From: Actinoplanes missouriensis 431
GTDB lineage: Bacteria; Actinomycetota; Actinomycetes; Mycobacteriales; Micromonosporaceae
Direction of reading: 5' to 3'
Assembly (NCBI RefSeq): GCF_000284295.1
Contig: NC_017093.1
Span: 8,246,001 to 8,310,000 of the forward strand
DNA length: 64,000 nucleotides
The notes beneath the pieces were generated by a model that ran no database searches, had not been told where the DNA came from, and was given only the letters and a program-made list of their open reading frames with translations. The position numbers and the translations under genes were made by a program. Shown in pieces: positions 41,274 through 50,056 of the stretch (the stretch's first letter is position 1; every line of letters starts with the position of its first letter).

Positions 41274-41873
41274 TCAGCCGCCGACGCGGAGCAGCCGTGC
41301 CGACATGTGCGGCTGCAGGCCGCTGTTGTCGACGGAGATCTCGTGGGCGTAGAGCAGCGCGCCCTCGACCACCCCGAACAGCCGGTGCCCGCCGGTCACG
41401 TGCAGGCCGGACGGTGTGTAGGCGACCGCGTCGGTCCCCATCTCCAGGCGGGTCGTCGCGGCCTTGCCGATGTAGAGCTCGGCCACCCCGTCCGGGCGGA
41501 TCATCGTGGCTTCCATCTCGTCGCCGGGGCGGCCGTCGACCAGGATCGGACGCCAGAAGCCGGACTCGGTGAGAGCCGGGCCGATCGGCTGCGACTCGTC
41601 GTCGAGCAGCCAGGCGCGCGACTCGTACCGCAGGAAGGCCCGGCCGTCGTGGCTGATCCGGATCTCCTGCGCGAAGTTGTAGTCCTCCTCCTGCGGGAAC
41701 CCGCCCTGCCCGCGCCCGCGCCAGAGCCCGACGAACGGGAGCAGGCCGAGCAGCGCCGGATTGAGGTCCGGGCCGGACCGCAGGTCGTGGGTGTCCTCAT
41801 AGGGGTAGGGGTCAACCGGTGGCGCGTTCAGCCACGGCGGTGGACCCAGCGGGTTTTCCTGCTCGGTGCTCAC
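41274..41873 (-). CDS. Heme-binding nitrobindin-like beta-barrel (FABP-like) protein
   Basis: The 199-aa product has the actinobacterial nitrobindin pattern: HDLRSGPDLNPALLGLLPFV, GLWRGRGQGG, and C-terminal GGHRLFGVVEGALLYAHEIS. Nitrobindins bind ferric heme in a ten-strand barrel and isomerise peroxynitrite. GTG at 41873 overlaps the stop of a 34-codon membrane ORF (GTGA), so the two are co-translated. Confidence 0.9.
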   Translation of the reverse strand: MSTEQENPLGPPPWLNAPPVDPYPYEDTHDLRSGPDLNPALLGLLPFVGLWRGRGQGGFPQEEDYNFAQEIRISHDGRAFLRYESRAWLLDDESQPIGPALTESGFWRPILVDGRPGDEMEATMIRPDGVAELYIGKAATTRLEMGTDAVAYTPSGLHVTGGHRLFGVVEGALLYAHEISVDNSGLQPHMSARLLRVGG

Positions 41874-41974
41874 CAACGCCCCCTCGAAATACGAACGGCC
41901 AGATAGCCGAAACCGCCCGCCAGCGCGCCCAGGGCGGCAACCAGCAGGCTCACGAACCCGATCTCCGTAACCAT
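41870..41974 (-). CDS. 34-residue single-pass membrane protein (MtfM-like)
   Basis: The ATG at 41974 opens 34 codons with one membrane segment (FVSLLVAALGALAGGFGYLA) and a basic C-terminus (VRISRGRW), ending in the start of the nitrobindin gene. Such small proteins occur at the same place in many actinobacteria (NCBI name MtfM, from memory). It is too short for most gene finders. Role unknown; perhaps linked to the heme protein. Confidence 0.7.
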   Translation of the reverse strand: MVTEIGFVSLLVAALGALAGGFGYLAVRISRGRW

Positions 41975-42000
41975 GACGCGCCCATCTTATGCTGGCCGGT

Positions 42001-42363
42001 ATGGCACGTTTACTGGTCGTCAAGGCCACCTCCGGAGCGGACTCGCCGGAGCGCTGCTCACAGGCCTTCACGGTGGCGAGCACGGCGGTCGCGTCGGGGC
42101 TGGACGTCTCGTTCTGGCTGACCGGGGAGTCCGCCTGGTTCGCGCTGCCGGGCCGGGCCGCCGAGTTCGAGCTGCCGCACGCCGCCCCGCTGCCGGACCT
42201 GCTGGACGCGCTCCTGACGGCCGGCAAGGTCACCCTCTGCACGCAGTGCGCGGCCCGCCGCGGCATCGGTCCGGACGACGTCGTCCCCGGCATCCGGATC
42301 GCCGGCGCCGCGGTCTTCGTCGAGGAGATCATGTCCGAGGGCGCACAGGCCCTCGTCTACTGA
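42001..42363 (+). CDS. DsrE-family small protein
   Basis: The 120-aa product begins MARLLVVKATSGADSPERCS and contains a DsrE/peroxiredoxin-like fold (DVSFWLTGESAWFALPG; TLCTQCAARRGIG with a Cys-x2-Cys). Sulfur-transfer relatives use such Cys residues. It is divergent from the MtfM/nitrobindin pair. The last codons ALVY are repeated downstream by the 21-bp tandem repeat. Confidence 0.8.
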   Translation: MARLLVVKATSGADSPERCSQAFTVASTAVASGLDVSFWLTGESAWFALPGRAAEFELPHAAPLPDLLDALLTAGKVTLCTQCAARRGIGPDDVVPGIRIAGAAVFVEEIMSEGAQALVY

Positions 42364-42429
42364 CCGCAGGCCCTGGTCTACTGACCGCAGGCCCTGGTCT
42401 ACTGACCGCAGGCGCTCGTCTACTGACCG
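42346..42429. repeat. 21-bp tandem repeat carrying stop codons for both flanking genes
   Basis: Four units of CAGGCCCTSGTCTACTGACCG (21 nt) run from 42346 to 42429, with a fading fifth. The first unit is the coding end and TGA stop of the DsrE gene. The last contains the TAG stop of the convergent minus-strand gene. Units 2 and 3 are identical. Confidence 0.85.
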
Positions 42430-43244
42430 CAGGTGGTGGTCACGCTCACCTGCGAGCGCCCGCCCTGAGCGGTCACCACGACCGAAGCCGGCCCCATCCG
42501 GTACGCCCAGCCACCCGCGTCCGACCACACCGGCACCGTCCCGTCGGGCACCCCCAGCGGACCGTCCTCGGCGTCACGGGAACCGGCGTCCGCCACGAAC
42601 GTCGCCGCCGTCCCGCCGTCCGGGCAGGCCACGGCTCGGGTCCGCGGGGTGACCGCAGCATCCGCTCTCAGCGCGGTGAGGGTCTCGGTCAGCGCCGCCG
42701 GCACGGGTCCCGCCGCCGGATCCGCCACGTCGGCCGTCCCGCCGGAGGGACGGCAACCGGAGTCGACCCGCACCGTCAGGATCTGGTCGGCGGAGAGCGC
42801 CGCGGCGTCGATCGCGATGAACTCGCCGGCGTCGGCGTAGAGCGACAGCCGCGTCCCGCCCCGGACCGCGGTCACCGACGCGCGGTAACCGGGCGGCAGA
42901 CCCGCGGCGATGCCCTCCAGCGCGGTGCGGGCGTCACCTTCCGGGACGATCACGGTGAGATCGCGGCTCGCGGCCCGGCCGGATCGGACCGGGGTGATCG
43001 AGCAGTCCTCGATCCGCAGCTCGCCGAGGCGCAGGACCCAGCGCTCGTCGTCCGCGGCGGCGATCAGGGCGCCGGTGGCCCGCCGCAGCTCGGGCAGGGC
43101 CTGCCCGAGATCGCGCTGCTCGGCGACGGTCGGCGGATCCCTGCGGACCGACCAGAGGCTCAGCGCGAGCAGCACGGCGATCCAGGCGGTCACCACCGCG
43201 GCGGTCCGCAGCCGTCGCCGTCCGTTCGCCGTCACGGCTGACAT
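42420..43244 (-). CDS. Membrane-anchored hypothetical protein
   Basis: The 274-aa product has one N-terminal membrane anchor (about residues 15-33, AAVVTAWIAVLLALSLW) and an exported domain with two Cys pairs (DSGCRPSGG; VACPDGG; TTTCGQ). No known family. Its C-terminus CGQ lies inside the 21-bp repeat. Confidence 0.7.
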   Translation of the reverse strand: MSAVTANGRRRLRTAAVVTAWIAVLLALSLWSVRRDPPTVAEQRDLGQALPELRRATGALIAAADDERWVLRLGELRIEDCSITPVRSGRAASRDLTVIVPEGDARTALEGIAAGLPPGYRASVTAVRGGTRLSLYADAGEFIAIDAAALSADQILTVRVDSGCRPSGGTADVADPAAGPVPAALTETLTALRADAAVTPRTRAVACPDGGTAATFVADAGSRDAEDGPLGVPDGTVPVWSDAGGWAYRMGPASVVVTAQGGRSQVSVTTTCGQ

Positions 43245-43278
43245 GGTGCCATCCGGCGTCTCGGCGTCCCGCCTCGCG

Positions 43279-43692
43279 TCATCGCAGTGATCGGTACTCC
43301 GGGGAGGCCAGGAACTGCTCGATCACCTCGGCGCTGCCCGGCGTGAACGGCCGGTCCAGCACCTCGGCGGCCGGCACGAAGATCATCGCTGCGCCCTCGC
43401 CGAGCACCACGTCGGCCTGGCTCGCGCCGGTCACGCCCCAGAAGTAGTGCTTCTCCCGCTGGTGCTCGGGCAGGTCCTGCCGGGCGAAGAGGCGCAGCGG
43501 ACCGTCCGCCGCCAGGCCCGTCTCCTCGGCCAGCTCGCGGGCGGCGCCCTGCTGCGGCGTCTCCCCCGGCTCGATCTCGCCACCGGGCAGCCCCCAGACG
43601 TCCGGGAAGTAGGGCGCCTTGCCGTCCCGCAGCTGCAGGAGCAGGGCGCCCTCCCGGTCGACCAGGAAGGTGCAGGCCACTCGCTTGATCAA
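43279..43692 (-). CDS. NUDIX hydrolase
   Basis: The 137-aa product has the complete Nudix box (GGEIEPGETPQQGAARELAE then ETGL). Substrate likely a nucleoside diphosphate derivative, not further assignable. Overlaps the dinG-like gene by 4 nt. Confidence 0.9.
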   Translation of the reverse strand: MIKRVACTFLVDREGALLLQLRDGKAPYFPDVWGLPGGEIEPGETPQQGAARELAEETGLAADGPLRLFARQDLPEHQREKHYFWGVTGASQADVVLGEGAAMIFVPAAEVLDRPFTPGSAEVIEQFLASPEYRSLR

Positions 43693-45695
43693 TTCTTGGC
43701 CAGCCTCTCCAGAGCGCCGATCGCGACGTCGGCGCGCGTCGTGTACCAGAACGGGGGCAGCGACTTGCGCAGGAACGCCCCGTAACCCCGGGCCGTCTCC
43801 AGCCGGGAGTCGAGGACCGCGACCACGCCCTTGTCGCCGCTGGACCGGATCAGCCGGCCGACACCCTGCGCGAGCCGGACCGCGGCGATCGGCACGCTCA
43901 CCGACGCGAAGCCGGAACCGCCACCCGCGTCGACGGCGGCCGACCGGGCGGCGGCGAGCGGCTCGTCCGGTCGGGGGAACGGCAGCCGGTCGATCACCAC
44001 GAGCTGGCAGGAGTCACCCGGCACGTCCACGCCCTGCCAGAGCGACATCACCCCGAAGAGACAGCTCTCCTTCTGCTCCCGGAACTTGCGGACCAGGATC
44101 GGCAGCGTCTCGTCACCCTGCAGGAGGATCGGCAGGTCGGTCTTGGCGCGCAACAGCTCGGCGGCCTGCGAGGCCGCTTTGCGGGAGGAGAAGAGCCCGA
44201 GGGTACGCCCACCGAGCGCCTCGACGAGCCGGAGCAGCTCGGCGCCCGCCGCGTCGGGAAGCCCGGACTGCGCGGGCCGGGGCAGGTGCGCCGCGACGTA
44301 GAGGATGCCCTGTTTCGGGTAGTCGAACGGGGAACCGACGTCCAGCGAGGTCCAGCCGTCGCCGGAGGTGACCGAGCCGTCCGAGCCGGCCGCCGGGGCG
44401 GGCAGGCCGAGCGAGCGGGCCACCGTGTCGAACCGGCCGCCGAGAGTCAGGGTGGCCGAGGTGACCACGACGGTCCGGTCCGCGTAAAGGCTCTGCGCGA
44501 GCGTGCCGGCGACCGAGAGCGGCGCCACCACGAGCGCGCGCCGGCCGCTGCCGAGGTCGGATTTCTCCACCCAGGCGACGTCGAAGTCGTCCTCCTCGAG
44601 CAGGCGCTGCGCGGTCGTGAACAGCTCGTCGAGCACCGCTTTCGCCTGCTGCTTGCCGACCGGGTCGGAGTCGTCGGATTTCACCTCGCCGATCGCCGAG
44701 AGCCCGGCGCGGGTGGCCGACTCGAGCAGCGTGAGCGCCATCCGCAGCTGCTCCGGCAGCCCGCTGGTGATCCGGCCGGCCGGCGCCTCGGCGAGGCCGA
44801 CGGTCAGCGCGTCGGCCGCCTCGGCGAGCTGCTCGGCGGCGGCCGGGGTGATCATCGTGCGGGCGCGGCGGCCGGCCCGCTCGATCGCTTCCGGGGTGAG
44901 CTCGGCCTGAGCGGCCGAGGAGACCCGATCGGCCAGCTCGTGCGCCTCGTCGACGACGAGCAGCTTGTGCGGCGGGACGATCTGCCGCTCGGCGAGCATG
45001 TCGACGGCGAGCAGGCTGTGGTTGGTGACGACGATGTCGGCCTCGCGGGCGCGGACCCGGGACGCCTCGGCGAAGCACTCCGCACCGTACGGACAACGGC
45101 CGGCGCCCACGCAGTCCCGCGCGGGCATCGACACCTGACGCCACGCCGTGTCGTCGATGCCGGGGTCCAGCTCGTCCCGGTCACCGGTCTCGGTCTTGTC
45201 GGCCCAGGACCGGATCCGCTGGATCTGCTTGCCGAGCCGGCCCGCCTCGCCGAGCCACTGCCCGGCCTTGGGCGCGGGCGCGTCGTCGAAGAGCGTGTCG
45301 GTCGGCGCCTCCTCGTCGGCGTGCTCCATCTTCGCCACGCAGAGGTAGTGATGGCGGCCCTTGAGCACCGCGAAGCTGGGCTTGCGGCCGAGCACCGGCT
45401 CGACCGCCTCGGCCAGGCGGGGAAGGTCGTGCTCGACCAGCTGGTTCTGCAGCGCGAGGGTGGCCGTGGAGACCACCACCGGGCCGTCCACGAGCAGCGA
45501 GGGCGTCAGGTAACCGAGGCTCTTGCCGGTGCCCGTGCCGGCCTGGACGAGCAGGTGCTTGCGGTCCTTGACGGCCCGGTCGATCGCCTCGACCATGGCC
45601 TGCTGACCGGGGCGGGTGCTCCCGCCGGGCACGGCGCCGACGGCTGCGGCGAGAAGCTGTTCGGCGGTCGCCTTTTTTCGGGTAGCTGCGGGCAC
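43689..45695 (-). CDS. dinG: DinG/XPD-like ATP-dependent helicase
   Basis: The 668-aa superfamily 2 helicase has Walker A GTGTGKS (residues 53-59), DEAH box VVDEAHEL, a four-Cys iron-sulfur cluster region (HHYLCVAKM; DCVGAGRCPYGAEC) and C-terminal motif VI (RLAQGVGRLIRS). DinG-type proteins unwind R-loops and damaged DNA. Length fits the actinobacterial DinG. Confidence 0.93.
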   Translation of the reverse strand: MPAATRKKATAEQLLAAAVGAVPGGSTRPGQQAMVEAIDRAVKDRKHLLVQAGTGTGKSLGYLTPSLLVDGPVVVSTATLALQNQLVEHDLPRLAEAVEPVLGRKPSFAVLKGRHHYLCVAKMEHADEEAPTDTLFDDAPAPKAGQWLGEAGRLGKQIQRIRSWADKTETGDRDELDPGIDDTAWRQVSMPARDCVGAGRCPYGAECFAEASRVRAREADIVVTNHSLLAVDMLAERQIVPPHKLLVVDEAHELADRVSSAAQAELTPEAIERAGRRARTMITPAAAEQLAEAADALTVGLAEAPAGRITSGLPEQLRMALTLLESATRAGLSAIGEVKSDDSDPVGKQQAKAVLDELFTTAQRLLEEDDFDVAWVEKSDLGSGRRALVVAPLSVAGTLAQSLYADRTVVVTSATLTLGGRFDTVARSLGLPAPAAGSDGSVTSGDGWTSLDVGSPFDYPKQGILYVAAHLPRPAQSGLPDAAGAELLRLVEALGGRTLGLFSSRKAASQAAELLRAKTDLPILLQGDETLPILVRKFREQKESCLFGVMSLWQGVDVPGDSCQLVVIDRLPFPRPDEPLAAARSAAVDAGGGSGFASVSVPIAAVRLAQGVGRLIRSSGDKGVVAVLDSRLETARGYGAFLRKSLPPFWYTTRADVAIGALERLAKN

Positions 45696-45751
45696 GCTGG
45701 AACCGTACCCGCCACCACCGACAGAACCGGACCACCGCTAGGGTGCACCTC

Positions 45752-46258
45752 ATGCCGAGCGAGATGGTCCGGGTCATCTACACGAAGTACGACGGATCGG
45801 CTCATCGTGACTACCCGGCCCGCCGCTTGGCCGAGGACGACCTGGGCATCTGGGTCGGGGTGAACCGCGGGACGCCGTCGGTCTACCACGGCCGGCCCTC
45901 GGTGGAGCAGATCCCGTTCGTCCTGCTCATCCCGCATTACGCGTGGTGGACCGGCATGTTCAACCCGCCGCCGCGGACCAGCGAGGTCTACTGCGACATC
46001 ACCACCCCGGCGCGCTGGGAGGGTGACACGGTGCACATCGTCGACCTGGACCTGGACGCGGTGCGGCGCCGCGAGACCGGCGTGGTCGAGCTCCGCGACG
46101 AGGACGAGTTCGAGGAGCACCGGAAGGTCTTCGGGTACCCGGACGAGCTGGTCGGTCACGCCCAGGCGGCGGCACGGCACCTGATCGTGGCACTCGGCGA
46201 CGGCACCGAGCCGTTCGCCACCCGGTACCGCAAGCACCTCTCAGAGGTCACTCAGTAA
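45752..46258 (+). CDS. DUF402 family protein
   Basis: The 168-aa product matches the DUF402 fold: VIYTKYDGSAHRDYPARRL, PHYAWWTGMFNPPP, SEVYCDITTPARWEGDTVHI, VDLDLDAVRR. Related proteins are nucleoside-phosphate phosphatases, but this is not proved here. Its 3' end overlaps the convergent sigma-factor gene by 18 nt. Confidence 0.85.
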   Translation: MPSEMVRVIYTKYDGSAHRDYPARRLAEDDLGIWVGVNRGTPSVYHGRPSVEQIPFVLLIPHYAWWTGMFNPPPRTSEVYCDITTPARWEGDTVHIVDLDLDAVRRRETGVVELRDEDEFEEHRKVFGYPDELVGHAQAAARHLIVALGDGTEPFATRYRKHLSEVTQ

Positions 46259-47125
46259 GACCTTCTCCGGGTTCTGCTGGTTGAACAGACCGGTGATCCG
46301 GCCCTCGTCGACCGCCACCGTGAGGACCGCGAGCAGCGGCCGGCCGTCCGTGCGGGTGCCGCGCAGCAGCATCGCGGCGTCGCCGTTGACCAGCACCGGG
46401 TCGACCTTCATGTCGGTGACGCCGGCCAGCTTGTGACTGAGCAGGCCGGCGTAGAAGCGGGCCACCTTCTCGGCGCCGCCGATCGCGTTGATCGCGGTGC
46501 GGACCACGCCGCCGCCGTCGCTGATCGCGACCACGTCCGGGGCGAGCACCGCGGCGAGCGCATGCACGTCACCGCTCTGCGCCGCGACCAGGAACGCGGT
46601 CAGCACCCGCCGCTGCTCGGCCGGCCCGGCGGTGTGCCTGATGCCGCCGTCGGCGATCGCCCGACGGGCCCGGCTGGCGTGCTGCCGGGCGGCGGCCGGC
46701 GTGGTGTCGAGGACCGTGGCCACCTCCTCGAACGGGACCGCGAACGCGTCGTGCAGCACCAGCGCGACCCGCTGCTCCGGCGTCAGCCTCTCCATGACCA
46801 CGAGCAGGGCCACGCTGACCTGGTCGGCGCGTTCGGCCAGCTCGGCCGGGCCGGCGTCGGGGTCCACCACGTACGCGGGAAGCCACTGGCCGGGGTACGC
46901 GGCACGGCGTACCCGGGCCGAATTGAGCTGGTCCAGGCAGATGCGTGCGGTGACCGTCGTGAGCCAGCCCCGCGCATCCCGGATGTCCTCGGTCTGCTGC
47001 GCGTAGCGCAGCCAGGCCTCCTGCACGGCGTCCTCGGCCTCGGCCCGGTTGCCGAGCATCCGGTAGGCGACCGATGTCAGGTAGACCCGGTGCGCCTCGA
47101 ACTCGGCTGCGCTCGGTGACGGCAT
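46241..47125 (-). CDS. ECF41-type sigma factor (SigJ-like)
   Basis: The 294-aa protein has sigma region 2 (YLTSVAYRMLGNRAEAEDAV), region 4 (LTPEQRVALVLHDAFAVPFE) and a C-terminal SnoaL-like domain of about 110 residues. It contains the ECF41 hallmarks WLP (here WLPAYV), DGGG and NPEK. In ECF41 the extension regulates sigma activity in place of an anti-sigma factor. No adjacent oxidoreductase partner is seen. Confidence 0.88.
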   Translation of the reverse strand: MPSPSAAEFEAHRVYLTSVAYRMLGNRAEAEDAVQEAWLRYAQQTEDIRDARGWLTTVTARICLDQLNSARVRRAAYPGQWLPAYVVDPDAGPAELAERADQVSVALLVVMERLTPEQRVALVLHDAFAVPFEEVATVLDTTPAAARQHASRARRAIADGGIRHTAGPAEQRRVLTAFLVAAQSGDVHALAAVLAPDVVAISDGGGVVRTAINAIGGAEKVARFYAGLLSHKLAGVTDMKVDPVLVNGDAAMLLRGTRTDGRPLLAVLTVAVDEGRITGLFNQQNPEKVLLSDL

Positions 47126-47175
47126 AGGAGAATTCTGCGCGAGATGACCGGCTCCGGGTATCACCTGTGCCACAG

Positions 47176-47181
47176 TATAAA
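47176..47181 (+). promoter_or_regulatory. Candidate -10 box for the PLC-like gene
   Basis: TATAAA at 47176-47181 in the divergent gap after the sigma-factor start; transcription would begin near 47189, 15 nt before the chosen ATG. No strong -35 box is evident. Confidence 0.35.
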
Positions 47182-47203
47182 GCACACAAATCGTGCGTAT
47201 CGG

Positions 47204-48154
47204 ATGGTGGGCCCCGTGCAGGACATGGCGACTATCGCGGGCGGCCTCGCCGGGATCGCCGGCGCCGGTGGCGCGGTCTCGGTCGCGGTGCTCCGCCGGA
47301 AACGCCCCAGCATCCCCGCCGGGCACGCGCTGCTCCCGCAGACCGACATCGACCCGCTCCCCGGAGTGCTGCGGCTCGGGCTGACCGGGATGACCGTGCC
47401 CGTGGCGCCCGGACCGCACGGCGAGCTGTTCCTCGGTCCGGGACAGCCGCAACCCGGCCGTACCCTGCGGCGACTGGTCCTCGCGCCGCTCTTCACCCGG
47501 GCCCAGGCCGGCGGCGGGCGTCTCTACCGCGACCAGCGCGAGCCGTTCCGCCTGGTCGTCGAGTTCGGCGGGCCGAGCCGGGACGCCGAGACGCTGTTCC
47601 GCGCCTACCGGATGCTCGACCAGCAGCTGCGCGACCACGCCAGCCTGCTGAGCCGCTGCCGGGGCGGGGTGCTGACGCCCCGGGTGGTCACCGTGACGGT
47701 GACCGGAATAGTGGACGTGCGCGAGCTGCTCGCCGCACAGCGCGACAGGTACGCGTTCGCCGACGCCACCTTCGACGACATCGGCTCCCGCTCCGCGCCA
47801 CCGAGCCTGGCCCCGTCGATCAGCGAGTCGTGGAGCCGCCGCTTCGGCTGGGACGGCCGCGAGCCGATCACCGCCGAGGAGCGGCACCAGCTGCACGCGC
47901 TGGTCCGCGCCGCCCACGACGACGGCCGCACGGTTCGGATCTCCGGCCTGCCCACCGGCCCCCGGCGGGTCCGCGCGGCGATCTGGACCGAACTGGGCGC
48001 CGCCGGGGTCGATGTGATCGCCGACGGCGACCTGAGCGGACTCGCCCGGCACCTGCGGCGTCACCCGGTCGGGGCGGCGCCGCTCCCCTACCTTCCGACC
48101 CGGACGGTCCGCCGGCACACGCCCCGGCCGAACGCTCGCCGGGAGACCGTTTAG
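47204..48154 (+). CDS. PI-PLC/GDPD-like protein lacking catalytic residues
   Basis: The 316-aa product aligns in layout with bacterial phosphatidylinositol-phospholipase C/glycerophosphodiesterase-like proteins: the FLGPGQPQPGRTLRRLVLAP segment, DQQLRDHASLLSRCRGGVL and the terminal IWTELGAAGVDVIADGDLSG. The family's catalytic HAHND(Y) and ExD blocks read GHALLPQ and MTVPV, so it is probably inactive. It has an N-terminal hydrophobic stretch (about residues 8-25). Start 47204 is tentative; a frame from 47144 is open. Confidence 0.6.
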   Translation: MVGPVQDMATIAGGLAGIAGAGGAVSVAVLRRKRPSIPAGHALLPQTDIDPLPGVLRLGLTGMTVPVAPGPHGELFLGPGQPQPGRTLRRLVLAPLFTRAQAGGGRLYRDQREPFRLVVEFGGPSRDAETLFRAYRMLDQQLRDHASLLSRCRGGVLTPRVVTVTVTGIVDVRELLAAQRDRYAFADATFDDIGSRSAPPSLAPSISESWSRRFGWDGREPITAEERHQLHALVRAAHDDGRTVRISGLPTGPRRVRAAIWTELGAAGVDVIADGDLSGLARHLRRHPVGAAPLPYLPTRTVRRHTPRPNARRETV

Positions 48155-48255
48155 GACTGCCGGCCGTTTAGGACTGCTGGCAACGGGTCAACCAGCGTGG
48201 ACCGATAGCATGCCAACGGAGATCCAACAAAAACCCGTCGATAGAGGTCCACGCC

Positions 48256-48882
48256 GTGAAGTTTTCCTTCCGTCCCGTCGAGGGCGCCTTCTATGACCTC
48301 TTCACCAAGGCGGCGTACAACCTGGTGAAAGGCACCGAGCTGCTCAACGAGCTCGCGTTGCCGGGTGTGGACGTGCAGTCGGTGTCGGACCGGCTGAGCG
48401 ACGTGGAGCACGACAGCGACTCCATCACGCACGAGCTCTACAAGAAGATCAACTCGACGTTCATCACCCCGTTCGACCGGGAGGACATCTACTCGCTGGG
48501 CTCCCAGCTCGACGACGTGATGGACCACCTCGAGGCGGCCGGCAACCTCCTTTACCTGTACGGGCTGACCGATCTCCCGTCGCTGCCCCGCGAGATGCAC
48601 GAGCTGGTCACGGTCCTCGACCAGCAGGCGAAGATCACCGCTGAGGCGATGCCGCGGCTGCGCTCGATGAAGGGCCTCGAGGAGTACTGGATCGAGATCA
48701 ACCGGCTGGAGAACGACGGCGACCGGGCGTACCGGATGCTGCTCGTGCGGCTCTTCTCCGGTGAGTACGACGCTCTGACCGTACTGAAGATGAAAGAGGT
48801 CGTCGACGAGCTGGAGGCCGCCTGCGACGCGTTCGAGCACGTGGCGAACACCGTCGAGACCATCGCGGTCAAGGAGTCCTAG
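48256..48882 (+). CDS. DUF47 (PhoU-like) Pit accessory protein
   Basis: The 208-aa all-helical product matches DUF47/YkaA: AAYNLVKGTELLNELAL, LSDVEHDSDSITHELYKKIN, REDIYSLGSQLDDVMDHLEA. These proteins partner Pit-type phosphate transporters, whose gene starts 3 nt after this stop. GTG start. Confidence 0.92.
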   Translation: MKFSFRPVEGAFYDLFTKAAYNLVKGTELLNELALPGVDVQSVSDRLSDVEHDSDSITHELYKKINSTFITPFDREDIYSLGSQLDDVMDHLEAAGNLLYLYGLTDLPSLPREMHELVTVLDQQAKITAEAMPRLRSMKGLEEYWIEINRLENDGDRAYRMLLVRLFSGEYDALTVLKMKEVVDELEAACDAFEHVANTVETIAVKES

Positions 48883-48885
48883 GCC

Positions 48886-49890
48886 TTGGATCCCCAGCTC
48901 GTCGCCGTCGTGGCGGTGATCCTCGCCGCGATGGTGTTCGATTACACCAACGGCTTCCACGACGCCGCGAACGCGATCGCCACCAGCGTCAGCACCCGCG
49001 CCCTGACCCCACGGGTCGCGCTGCTCATGGCCGCCGTCGGCAACTTCGTCGGCGCGCACCTGGGCACCGAGGTCGCCAAGACGGTCGGTGAGGACCTGGT
49101 CTCCCTGCCGCTCGGCATACCCAGCCTGGGCGTGGTCTTCGCCGGCGTGCTCGGCGCGATCACCTGGAACCTGATCACCTGGTACTTCGGACTGCCGTCG
49201 AGCTCCTCACACGCGCTCTTCGGCGGCTTGGTCGGCGCGACGCTCATGGCGTCCTTCGGCGAGGTGCAGTGGGGCAACATCGTCAACAAGGTCCTGATCC
49301 CGATGGTGTTCTCCCCGGTGGTCGGCCTGATCCTCGGCTTCCTCTTCATGATCGCGATCATGTGGGCCTTCCGGCGCGGGCACCCCGGCAAGCTGAACCG
49401 CGGCTTCCGGCTCGCGCAGACGTTCTCCGCCGCCGCGATGGCCGTCGGGCACGGCATCCAGGACGCGGCGAAGACCATGGGCATCGTGGTGCTGGCGCTC
49501 TACACCGGCGGGTACCAGAGCTCGGCGACACACATCCCGCAGTGGGTCTACTGGGCGTCGGCCACGATGCTGGCACTCGGCACCTACGCCGGCGGCTGGC
49601 GGATCATCCGCACCCTGGGCCGGAAGATCATCGACCTGGGGCCGGCCGAGGGTTTCGCCGCGGAGACGGTCGCCAGCTCGGTGCTCTACTTCAACGCGCT
49701 GGTCCTGCACGCGCCGATCTCCACGACGCACACGATCACCTCGGCCATCATGGGCGTCGGCGCGACGAAGCGGCTCAGCGCGGTCCGCTGGAACGTGGCC
49801 GGCAACATCGTGATCGCCTGGGTGACGACGTTCCCGGCGGCCGCCCTGATCGCCTGCCTCATCTACCTGGTGGTCCGCCCCCTCTTCTGA
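48886..49890 (+). CDS. pitA: Low-affinity inorganic phosphate transporter PitA
   Basis: The 334-aa membrane protein has the two inverted Pit signature repeats: FDYTNGFHDAANAIATSVST near residue 19 and VLHAPISTTHTITSAIMGVG near residue 270, and GLPSSSSHALFGGLVGA. It moves metal-phosphate with protons. TTG start close to the DUF47 stop supports coupling. It complements the high-affinity Pst system further down. Confidence 0.94.
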   Translation: MDPQLVAVVAVILAAMVFDYTNGFHDAANAIATSVSTRALTPRVALLMAAVGNFVGAHLGTEVAKTVGEDLVSLPLGIPSLGVVFAGVLGAITWNLITWYFGLPSSSSHALFGGLVGATLMASFGEVQWGNIVNKVLIPMVFSPVVGLILGFLFMIAIMWAFRRGHPGKLNRGFRLAQTFSAAAMAVGHGIQDAAKTMGIVVLALYTGGYQSSATHIPQWVYWASATMLALGTYAGGWRIIRTLGRKIIDLGPAEGFAAETVASSVLYFNALVLHAPISTTHTITSAIMGVGATKRLSAVRWNVAGNIVIAWVTTFPAAALIACLIYLVVRPLF

Positions 49891-49906
49891 GGAGCGTGGG
49901 GGGACG

Positions 49907-49925
49907 CCGGAGCCGGCGGCTCCGG
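49907..49925 (+). terminator. Hairpin after pitA
   Basis: CCGGAGCC (49907-49914) pairs with GGCTCCGG (49918-49925). It lies 16 nt after the pitA stop and before the convergent oxidoreductase gene. Confidence 0.6.
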
Positions 49926-50056
49926 GCGCCGGCGGAAGGGGCGTCAGGGGCGGCGGTGGCGGGACATGTCGGGTGCGGCTGGGGACTGACGAACGCGTAC
50001 CCGGAAATGTGTCCGAGCCGTGGCCGCGACCCGCGGCTCGGACCACCGCCGGAGGG

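Noticed and set aside
42037..42332. Longer minus-strand start for the nitrobindin gene
   Set aside because: It would run through the 34-codon membrane ORF and the divergent DsrE gene; the GTG at 41873 fits the family N-terminus.
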